From NCBI GenBank assembly GCA_963664675.2, contig CAXXLB010000009.1, positions 868,001-932,000 on the forward strand: DNA of 64,000 nucleotides, in the 5' to 3' direction. Positions 28,076 to 35,164 of this stretch are shown one piece after another. The notes beneath the pieces are model-generated. The model was not told where the DNA came from, ran no database searches, and saw nothing but the letters and a program-made list of their open reading frames with translations. Source of the stretch: JASGMR01 sp963664675 (GTDB taxonomy: Bacteria > Thermotogota > Thermotogae > Petrotogales > Kosmotogaceae). The first letter of the stretch is position 1. Each line of letters begins with the position of its first letter. Made by a program: the position numbers and the translations under genes.

Positions 28076-29092
28076 TCACAAAATATCTTCGGTCTTTACA
28101 AATATTTTTTCTATATTCATGAGAATATCAACATACTGCGCCCTTTCAAATGCAAAAATATCTTTGTTCTTGGCTTTACTCAATTTTCCTCTGAAATCTT
28201 CAAGAGAATTATAACCCTTTTCAGCCATCCATTTCTTCAGGGAATCTAAAATCTCCCCAATTTGATCGATTCCATTCTTATAAAGAGATGATACTACCTG
28301 TACAGCATCCGCACCTACGAGGATGGATTTAGCAACATCAGTTCCTGAAAAAACTCCGTTACTTCCAATCAAATCTATATCTATTTTGTCATATGCCAAC
28401 CCAATGGTTCTCAATGCATTTCTAATATCTGAATAGCTACTAAAATCAATAGGATAGATATTTTTTTCATCTTTAAGATTTATATCCGGTTTAAACACCC
28501 GATTATATAAAACCACTCCACTGACACCTGCTTTTTTCATTCTTTTAATTATGTTCAGCGGGTTGGAATAACTCATACTCAATTTAACACTGACTGGAAC
28601 GGTCGAATTCTTACATATTTCCGATACCAGATCTATCTGATCCTGCTCGATCACCTCCGAAGTTTTATCAAAATCAACAGGAACATGATAAAAATTCAGT
28701 TCAAGAGCATCAACACCGGCTTCTTCTATCAATTTTGAATATTCAATCCATATTTCCTTTGAAACGGCATTAACACTACCTATAACGGGTATATTCAAAG
28801 CTTTTTTTGCTTCCTTAACGAAAACTATGTGCTCAGAAGCACCTCCATGCTTTATATCGGGATGAATCGTTATCATCTCGGCGTATCTCTCATTATACAT
28901 GGTGAGTTCTTCTTCCATTTGATAACTTTCATAACCTATCTGTTCTTCAAACAACGATTTTAATACTACTGCACCGGCACCGGCATTTTCTATTTTTTTC
29001 AGTGAATCAATATTGGAAGTTAATTTACACGCACCTACAACCACAGGATTTTTCAATGGAATACCTAAATAATTTGTTTTTAAATCTGTCAT
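28076..29092 (-). CDS. Dihydroorotate dehydrogenase-like flavoprotein
   Basis: 338 residues from an ATG eight bases after AGGAGG; a longer upstream frame is less likely. The TIM-barrel FMN-binding fold is clear: DLKTNYLGIPLKNPVVVGACKL-type start, VSVKLSMSY, GSNGVFSGTDVAKSILVGADAVQVVSSLY. This is the 'dihydroorotate dehydrogenase-like' branch found in many anaerobes. It is distinct from PyrD of the pathway, and no other pyr gene is nearby, so its substrate is uncertain. It stands alone between the tRNA and a small lipoprotein gene. Confidence 0.75.
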   Translation of the reverse strand: MTDLKTNYLGIPLKNPVVVGACKLTSNIDSLKKIENAGAGAVVLKSLFEEQIGYESYQMEEELTMYNERYAEMITIHPDIKHGGASEHIVFVKEAKKALNIPVIGSVNAVSKEIWIEYSKLIEEAGVDALELNFYHVPVDFDKTSEVIEQDQIDLVSEICKNSTVPVSVKLSMSYSNPLNIIKRMKKAGVSGVVLYNRVFKPDINLKDEKNIYPIDFSSYSDIRNALRTIGLAYDKIDIDLIGSNGVFSGTDVAKSILVGADAVQVVSSLYKNGIDQIGEILDSLKKWMAEKGYNSLEDFRGKLSKAKNKDIFAFERAQYVDILMNIEKIFVKTEDIL

Positions 29093-29193
29093 GATTATTA
29101 CCTCCTTTATTTCTACTGATAACAATTATAAAATAAGTTCTTATTTTTCCAAAGGAAGAATAAATAATAAACTGTTACATTTATAAAATAAAT

Positions 29194-29646
29194 TTAATCA
29201 TCTATTTCAAACCTTGACATTTTATAGATTTTCCATACACTTCCACTTTTTTCAAAATATAAATCGATATACTTAGATTTTGAATCCGATTTGTCTTCAT
29301 TCTTCCAAACACTGAACAAAATTTTTGCCACCGCTTGATCACCAGTAACGGTTATATCACCGCTATTGTAATTAACTCCAAGCCAAAATCCGTTATACTT
29401 GACAAAAATTGTTTGATACTTATTTTCCAACTGGGTTTCATTAAAATTTGCTGAAGTAGAAAGTACTTCCACTGGATAATCAAAAACATTTTTCATAGCA
29501 TCCCAATTTCTCTGCAAATAACCATCATCATACTCATTCAATGAATCAATCAAAGCCTGATCAACAGGGTTAAATGGTTGTGTGCATCCAACAAAAACTA
29601 AAGACACTAATAATACAATAAACGAGATTGAAATAACTTTTTTCAT
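29194..29646 (-). CDS. Small lipoprotein with an NTF2/SnoaL-like domain
   Basis: 150 residues. The signal peptide ends in the lipobox FVGC (Cys21). The remaining 128 residues look like an NTF2-like cone: an N-terminal helix DQALIDSLNEYDDGYLQRNWDAM, then strands closing with WKIYKMSRF, the DUF4440/SnoaL layout. No active-site residues can be assigned. It has a good ribosome site (GGAGG) and no close operon partner. Confidence 0.6.
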   Translation of the reverse strand: MKKVISISFIVLLVSLVFVGCTQPFNPVDQALIDSLNEYDDGYLQRNWDAMKNVFDYPVEVLSTSANFNETQLENKYQTIFVKYNGFWLGVNYNSGDITVTGDQAVAKILFSVWKNEDKSDSKSKYIDLYFEKSGSVWKIYKMSRFEIDD

Positions 29647-29717
29647 AGAAATACCTCCGATTTTTTATTAAAAATTAATTGAACTTTTTTTATTTTTTTT
29701 AGTCATATATAATATAG

Positions 29718-29784
29718 AGGTGAAGACCCGATTAGACAATATCATATACAATTCCCCCAGGCCCTGGAGAAGGGCTCTTTTTTT
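29718..29784 (+). ncRNA. Candidate small RNA with promoter-like -10 and intrinsic terminator
   Basis: TATAAT at 29708-29713, then about 65 bases ending in the hairpin GCCCT/AGGGC (29761-29775) and seven T residues. Both flanking genes are on the other strand, so the hairpin ends no known plus-strand transcript. The -35 is poor: TTGAAC is 23 bases from the -10. I do not recognise the RNA. A GTG-initiated short frame reads through it without a ribosome site and is probably chance. Confidence 0.3.
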
Positions 29785-29791
29785 GCAATTT

Positions 29792-30763
29792 TTACAACAA
29801 ATTTCCTATTTTTTTTGCAATACTCTCAAGGGCTTCTTCAAGGGATTTCTCATAAACCAATGTAAATCCAGAGGCCTTCGGATGTCCTCCGCCCCCGTAT
29901 TCTAAAGCTATTTTACTCACATCAAAATACCTTTTGGATCTCAAACTCACATGCGCCTTTTTATCTTCATATTGAGCAGCAAACATGGCTACCTCAACGG
30001 TATCGACAGCCCTTATTTCTGATACAAAACCATCAAAATCATTTTCAGCTATTTTATATTTTTCAAAATCTTTCTTTGTTAAATATGAATATCCCAGTTT
30101 ACCGCAGGAAAGAAATTTTAAATTATTAATCGCTTCTCTCTGCAAATATAAATTTCCTACTTTTCTGTTTTCATTTATAACAAGTGATATTTTCTGAATA
30201 TCTGCACCCATCTTCATCAATTCAGCCGCTATATGCAAAATTAAAGGGGTAGTATTTGAATATTTAAAAAAACCTGTATCAGTTAATATACCCAATAAAT
30301 TCAAAGTTGCCAATTTTTCATCATATTTGATATTCAGCATTTTATTAATTTCATACACTATTTCTGCAACAGAAGAAGCATTGGCATCAACATAATTGAT
30401 ATTTCCAAAATATACATTAGTAGCATGATGGTCTAAAACAATAACATTTACATCATCACGGATAAATTTCTGAAATCTACCTATTCTATCTGGTGAAGAG
30501 CAATCAACCACGATTAAATTCTCAGGTTTGATAATCCCCTCTTTGAATTTCTTTATACTGTTCACAAAAGGCAACTTTCTAAGATTTTCCGGAATTTCCC
30601 AATCAATGAAACCCTGAACCTTCTTCCCCATACTCTTCAGACCCTCTGCCAAACATAAAACAGATGAAATACAATCTCCATCGGGCATTATATGCCCCAC
30701 AATATACACATTATCAATATCTTTTATAATATCAACGATCTTTTTTAAACCCACAAATTTCAC
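29792..30763 (-). CDS. nrnA: Bifunctional nanoRNase/pAp phosphatase, DHH family
   Basis: 323 residues from a GTG immediately after the punA stop. DHH/DHHA1 phosphoesterase: DGDCISSVLCL, VVDCSSPDR, the catalytic DHHATN and the C-terminal GGGHPKASG RNA-binding motif. NrnA-type enzymes degrade short oligoribonucleotides and 3'-phosphoadenosine-5'-phosphate. The length and motif order fit NrnA rather than RecJ. It is the second gene of a punA-nrnA operon. Confidence 0.9.
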   Translation of the reverse strand: MKFVGLKKIVDIIKDIDNVYIVGHIMPDGDCISSVLCLAEGLKSMGKKVQGFIDWEIPENLRKLPFVNSIKKFKEGIIKPENLIVVDCSSPDRIGRFQKFIRDDVNVIVLDHHATNVYFGNINYVDANASSVAEIVYEINKMLNIKYDEKLATLNLLGILTDTGFFKYSNTTPLILHIAAELMKMGADIQKISLVINENRKVGNLYLQREAINNLKFLSCGKLGYSYLTKKDFEKYKIAENDFDGFVSEIRAVDTVEVAMFAAQYEDKKAHVSLRSKRYFDVSKIALEYGGGGHPKASGFTLVYEKSLEEALESIAKKIGNLL

Positions 30764-31564
30764 CTACATTTCTTCCAATGATATTTCAATAATTCTCTTG
30801 AATTTTTCTTCAGCTTTCTTAGCGGTCTTGATAACTTCTTCATGATTCAAAGGTTTGTTTTTTATTCCACACGCAAAATTAGTTATACATGAAAAAGCTA
30901 TCAAATTTAAAGAACAATGTTTTGCTGAAATAATTTCCGGAACGGTTGACATTCCAACCATATCCGCGCCCAGGTACTTAGACATTCTTATTTCGCTTTT
31001 CGTTTCAAAACTCGGACCCGTAAACCACGCATATGTTCCTTTATTTAGTTTTTCGCCCTCTTTATTCAATTTATTCTCCACTCTTTTCAACCATTTATCA
31101 TCGATTACTTTTGACATATCCGGAAATCTTGGCCCGTATTCATCTCTGTTTTTACCTATTAACGGATTGTTGAAGGCTAAATTTAAAACATCTTTAATCG
31201 CCACAATCTCACCAGGAGTATAATTCAAATTTATTCCTCCAGCCGCATTAGTAATTATGACATTTTTTACTCCAATCTCTTTAAACAGATAAATTGCTTT
31301 TGTAATGTCTTTAACGGAGTATCCTTCATAATAATGGAATCTTCCTCTCATTCCGAGGATTTTCTTTCCTTTGTATCTTCCAAAGACGAATTCATTTTCA
31401 TGGCCTAAAACCGTTGAAGAGGGAAAATCAACTAACTCGCCATAATCAATTTTTATCTGATCTTCAAAAAAATCTGTAAAATAAGCTAATCCAGAACCTA
31501 AAATTATTGCCACTTCCGGAATTTCGGTTATTTTATTCATAATTATTTTTTTATTTTCAATCAT
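30764..31564 (-). CDS. punA: Purine nucleoside phosphorylase
   Basis: 266 residues. Trimeric PNP family: VAIILGSGLAYF, the phosphate-site RFHYYEGY, VIITNAAGGIN and GPSFETKSEIRMSKYLGADMVGMSTVPEII. It splits purine nucleosides with phosphate to the base and ribose-1-phosphate. The closing FSCITNFACGI loop, with the conserved Asn of the guanosine/inosine-specific class, suggests that specificity. The ribosome site is TTGGGGGA. It is coupled to nrnA, whose GTG follows its TAG directly. Confidence 0.93.
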   Translation of the reverse strand: MIENKKIIMNKITEIPEVAIILGSGLAYFTDFFEDQIKIDYGELVDFPSSTVLGHENEFVFGRYKGKKILGMRGRFHYYEGYSVKDITKAIYLFKEIGVKNVIITNAAGGINLNYTPGEIVAIKDVLNLAFNNPLIGKNRDEYGPRFPDMSKVIDDKWLKRVENKLNKEGEKLNKGTYAWFTGPSFETKSEIRMSKYLGADMVGMSTVPEIISAKHCSLNLIAFSCITNFACGIKNKPLNHEEVIKTAKKAEEKFKRIIEISLEEM

Positions 31565-31642
31565 ATTAATCCCCCAATAATCTTTTTTTCATACAACCAT
31601 AATAAAAAATGCCACCATATTTATTATTATACAGAATATCTA

Positions 31643-31671
31643 TTGACTTTAAACATTAAGACTAATATAAT
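31643..31671 (+). promoter_or_regulatory. Promoter of acpP
   Basis: TTGACT, exactly 17 bases, TATAAT, ending 36 bases before the acpP ATG. It lies in the divergent spacer with punA. Confidence 0.8.
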
Positions 31672-31707
31672 TAGTGCAAATTTAGATGATTTAAGGGAGT
31701 GAATAAA

Positions 31708-31974
31708 ATGGGTAAAAGTGAAATTTTTGAAAAAGTAAGAGAAGTTGTCAATGAAAAATTAAACATTGAACTTGAAGAAATAGAATTTACTTCTGACCTG
31801 ATTGATGACCTGGGAGCTGACTCTCTTGATTTAGTTGATCTGGTTATGGCATTTGAAGATGAATTCGGAATTAAAGTGGAAGATGAAGACATAGAAAACA
31901 TAAGAACTATAGGTGACATAGTAAATTATATTTCAAAAAAAATGGGAAACGAAGACAGTGATGACGATTTATAA
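31708..31974 (+). CDS. acpP: Acyl carrier protein
   Basis: 88 residues from an ATG eight bases after AGGGAG; a GTG three codons earlier overlaps that site. The phosphopantetheine attachment Ser lies in LGADSLDLVDLV. The highly acidic helix pattern and length are standard for the type II fatty acid synthesis carrier. It stands apart from other fab genes. A strong promoter precedes it and a terminator follows at once, as expected for an abundant small protein. Confidence 0.95.
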   Translation: MGKSEIFEKVREVVNEKLNIELEEIEFTSDLIDDLGADSLDLVDLVMAFEDEFGIKVEDEDIENIRTIGDIVNYISKKMGNEDSDDDL

Positions 31975-32003
31975 ATTAGAGAGTTTTTCTCTCTAATTTT
32001 TTT
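31974..32003 (+). terminator. Intrinsic terminator of acpP
   Basis: Perfect ten-base stem AATTAGAGAG/CTCTCTAATT starting in the stop codon, with a five-base loop and a run of seven T residues. The T run is followed directly by GGAGGG, the ribosome binding site of the next gene. Confidence 0.85.
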
Positions 32004-32015
32004 GGAGGGTTAAGT

Positions 32016-32915
32016 ATCGAAAGGAATTTTCTGGTAAAAAAGGATAATTTTTACTTTAGATTAGATAAATTTTTAAGGCATGAGCTCAAAGAATACAAAT
32101 TATCTTCAATATACAAAATAATAAGAAAAGGCGATGTCTATATAAATGATAAAAGATGTAAGAAGGAATCATTTCCAATTGAATTAGGCGACAGAATAAA
32201 AGTTAAAATCTTTGGAGATTCTGAAAAATTGAAGCGGTTGACTCCGGAAAGAAAGCCTATAATTCATGAAATGAAGTTCAATGTAATTTTTGAAAATGAA
32301 AACATTCTTGTAATTGATAAACCTGCGGGAATATCGATGCATCCTGGTACAGGAGTTCAAATAGTTACTATAATCGAAGGATTGATGGGCTATGGAAAAC
32401 AAAATGGATTCAAACCTTTTCTGGTGCATAGATTGGACAAACACACTTCGGGCGTCTTAATAACAGCAAAGAATCCCGAATGGGCCAGAAAAATAACTAA
32501 AATATTCAAAGACCATAATTTAGATAAAAAATACACTGCTCTTGTAAATGGCAGATCAGATTTTATGAATTATAAAATTTTTACAAAAAACGAAGATGGA
32601 TTTATTGAAAAAAGTATTGTAACAACAATTAAAAACTTCAAAGAGAGTTCTTTAATAGAAATCAAACTTCTAACAGGAAAAAAACATCAAATAAGAAGAC
32701 AACTCGCCGGTTTAAATTTCCCGATAATAGGAGATAATCATTACGGAAATGAATCAATAAACAAATCCTACAAAAAAAGTGTGGGTTTAAAAAGATATTT
32801 TCTTCATTGTTCTTACATCACCTTCAATGACCCTGTAAGTTATGAAAAATTAATCTTCGAGTCTCCTCTTCCTGAAGATTTGGAGAAAATATTGCACAAA
32901 CTAGATGAAAATTAA
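32016..32915 (+). CDS. RluA-family 23S pseudouridine synthase, apparent non-AUG start
   Basis: About 299 residues. The catalytic domain has HRLDKHTSGVL and the GKKHQIRRQLAG motif of the RluA family. A complete S4 domain lies upstream of any ATG, GTG or TTG start: FRLDKFLRHELKEYKLSS, then KGDVYINDKR and LGDRIKV, encoded from about 32052. The strong GGAGGG (32004-32009) points to an ATC at 32016; a CTG at 32031 after AAAGGA is an alternative. A caller limited to standard starts would begin at TTG 32229 and lose the S4 domain. No promoter fits between the acpP terminator and this gene, so it must depend on read-through or an internal promoter. Confidence 0.85.
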   Translation: MERNFLVKKDNFYFRLDKFLRHELKEYKLSSIYKIIRKGDVYINDKRCKKESFPIELGDRIKVKIFGDSEKLKRLTPERKPIIHEMKFNVIFENENILVIDKPAGISMHPGTGVQIVTIIEGLMGYGKQNGFKPFLVHRLDKHTSGVLITAKNPEWARKITKIFKDHNLDKKYTALVNGRSDFMNYKIFTKNEDGFIEKSIVTTIKNFKESSLIEIKLLTGKKHQIRRQLAGLNFPIIGDNHYGNESINKSYKKSVGLKRYFLHCSYITFNDPVSYEKLIFESPLPEDLEKILHKLDEN

Positions 32916-33642
32916 ATTTTCTCTACTATTCGTATTTTTTGCATTATTCGCAATATTATGTATTTCAAAACCAATAGAATTTTCGGAAAAAAAAGATGAA
33001 TCAACGCTTGATAAATTTCAAAGTATCGAAGGTGAATTAATAAATCTTTTCGGAGACGAATACCATTACTATTTAACATCAGAGGGCACACGTTCTTTTT
33101 CTTCGCTTGATGTCAATGGAAACTATTCCATAAATCTTGTTGACGAAGACGAAAGTATTTTTAGACATGAATTATTTCACATTTATTTTTTCAACTATCT
33201 GAAAGAAAAAAAAATTGAGCTTGATTCACTTCCAACCTGGTTTCATGAACTGACCGCCGTATGGTTTCAGAAATTACATAATTTGGAGGAAAATTATTCA
33301 GACTTTAGAGATTATTATTATGATTTCTTCAAATATAAAAACAACTATCCTCCACTGATTGAAGACGAACTATTTTACAGAAGTCTTTACAACTTTTCTT
33401 TTTTTTTATCGAAAAAAATTTCCTTAAAAGACTTTTTAACAATAACCACAGACTCATTCGCTCGTGATAATTCAATTTATGCAGCTTTTTATGAGGCTTT
33501 TAATGACAGATTTATTATTTTCAAATGGAATGTTTATAGATTCACGAGAAGTATTTTTTTCCGGATTTTTGTTATTATAATAGTAGTGTTGATTTTTTGG
33601 AGGATTTTAATAAGTGCCAACTTTAAATCGAGGAAAAAATAG
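32905..33642 (+). CDS. Membrane-anchored gluzincin-type metallopeptidase (Peptidase_MA-like)
   Basis: 245 residues. An N-terminal signal or anchor helix precedes an extracytoplasmic domain with HELFH (an HExxH zinc motif, around residue 91) and, about 25 residues further, PTWFHELTAVWF, which aligns with the PxWxxEGLAVxF third-ligand motif of Peptidase_MA. A C-terminal membrane helix (about residues 215-235) ends in a basic tail. The topology suggests an envelope protease. The substrate is unknown. It overlaps both the preceding pseudouridine synthase (11 bases) and the following DUF5693 gene (29 bases), so the three are co-expressed. Confidence 0.6.
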   Translation: MKIKFSLLFVFFALFAILCISKPIEFSEKKDESTLDKFQSIEGELINLFGDEYHYYLTSEGTRSFSSLDVNGNYSINLVDEDESIFRHELFHIYFFNYLKEKKIELDSLPTWFHELTAVWFQKLHNLEENYSDFRDYYYDFFKYKNNYPPLIEDELFYRSLYNFSFFLSKKISLKDFLTITTDSFARDNSIYAAFYEAFNDRFIIFKWNVYRFTRSIFFRIFVIIIVVLIFWRILISANFKSRKK

Positions 33643-35134
33643 GAAAAAATTATCAAAAAAAAGAAGTGTGAATTTCAAAAACCTGAATTTTTCTTTCAAA
33701 AATCCTTTCCACAGATTTTTTTTTGTTTTATTCATTATCAGTGGGATAGTTCTTTCTGTACTGTTCATTCCATGGTCAATAAACCACGATAATATTTATA
33801 ACAAAGCAATAATTATTTTGGATAGACCACTTGATAATATCGATTCATTTTTGATAAAAAAAAATAATTATTATTCCAGAACCTCCGAAAAGTACATTCC
33901 AATAATCAATCTAACTGAAGACTGGTCGGATTTTGAAGAAATAATACAAAACAATTACACTGTTATTTTAACAGGTGTCGCTCCTTTTTTCCCTGAAGAA
34001 TTGGCCAATCTTCTCGATAAATATCAAGTTTATACTGGATTTTTGGAATTCGATGAAGACGGCGAATATGTTAAAGATGTACTTTCATTGAGAAATAACC
34101 CTTCGTTGATATTCAGAGTGCACACGATCAAAAAGAAAGAATATCCTAATTATGATATTGAAAAAGCAAAAATAAGATTTTTAAGGTCCGTCAGAGAAAG
34201 AAGCATAGATGCAATATACATACAGGACACGCTCTCAGAGAATATCGATTACTCTGAATTAGTCACCGAAACAGTAAATTTGCTCGAGGAAAATGAATAC
34301 CTTTCTTCCGAACTCAGATCCCCATCCACTAAAAATATTCTTGTGGAGATACTGGGAAAAATAGCCGGTGTTATGATTTTATCGAGTATTAATCCCCTTT
34401 TAGGAATCATTTATATTATAATTTCCCTCATTTCGAATACTGTATCATTAACTCTACTTGCTATTTTAGGACAATATGCGATATGGAAAAACCTTATAAA
34501 AGAAAGAAAAATAGATCAGTACAAAAGTGTATTTTCAACTTTTCTTTTTTCTCTTTTACTTGGGTTATCAATCAATTCCCAGATTTCAGGGCCCGGATAT
34601 GAGAATGGAATATATTTGTTCAGAGGGGTTAAATTATCTCTGATAATACTACCCCTCTACGTATTCATATATTATGCATACCAAAACAGAAAAGAAAAAT
34701 TCAAATTCTTTGACATTATAATCATAATAGCGACTGTTTTAGGAGGTATTTATTACCTGTTGAGAAGTGGTAATTATTCATTCGTTTTAGACCTTGAAAG
34801 AAATTTAAGGGATTTGTTAGACGCCACTCTTCTTGTAAGGCCAAGATTCAAAGATATTATCAGTTATCCTTTTCTTTTATTATTTATCAGAAATAAATTC
34901 AAAGTTAAGGGAAAACTGGGAACAATCGTTCCCACTTTGGGAAGTATAGCTATTGCTTCAAATGTAAACACATTCTGCCATTCCACTTCTCCATTATGGA
35001 CCGAACTGCTGAGGTCTTTCTATGGATTTATTTTTGGTTTTTCAATTGGAATTGGTATAATTTCTTTGATAAATTATTTTGAAAGAGCAGGAACAAAAAA
35101 AGAAATTAAAAAGTCTGAATCAAGTGTAGAATAA
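33614..35134 (+). CDS. Polytopic membrane protein, DUF5693-like
   Basis: 506 residues from a GTG preceded by GGAGG inside the end of the peptidase gene. One membrane helix near residue 45, an extracytoplasmic domain to about residue 245, then about seven helices. The C-terminal motifs YLLRSGN, LERNLRDLL and LVRPRFKDIISYPFLLL match the DUF5693 family as I remember it from Firmicutes, where it sits near envelope polysaccharide genes. Function is not established. Coupling to the HExxH peptidase suggests that the two work together at the membrane. Confidence 0.6.
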   Translation: MPTLNRGKNRKKLSKKRSVNFKNLNFSFKNPFHRFFFVLFIISGIVLSVLFIPWSINHDNIYNKAIIILDRPLDNIDSFLIKKNNYYSRTSEKYIPIINLTEDWSDFEEIIQNNYTVILTGVAPFFPEELANLLDKYQVYTGFLEFDEDGEYVKDVLSLRNNPSLIFRVHTIKKKEYPNYDIEKAKIRFLRSVRERSIDAIYIQDTLSENIDYSELVTETVNLLEENEYLSSELRSPSTKNILVEILGKIAGVMILSSINPLLGIIYIIISLISNTVSLTLLAILGQYAIWKNLIKERKIDQYKSVFSTFLFSLLLGLSINSQISGPGYENGIYLFRGVKLSLIILPLYVFIYYAYQNRKEKFKFFDIIIIIATVLGGIYYLLRSGNYSFVLDLERNLRDLLDATLLVRPRFKDIISYPFLLLFIRNKFKVKGKLGTIVPTLGSIAIASNVNTFCHSTSPLWTELLRSFYGFIFGFSIGIGIISLINYFERAGTKKEIKKSESSVE

Positions 35135-35164
35135 TTTAATAAATAATCTATAAGGAGGTATATT

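Noticed and set aside
29720..29905. 61-codon plus-strand ORF that could be an attenuator leader peptide
   Set aside because: It has no ribosome binding site, its Arg/Trp codons come from the hairpin sequence, and no biosynthetic gene follows on that strand.
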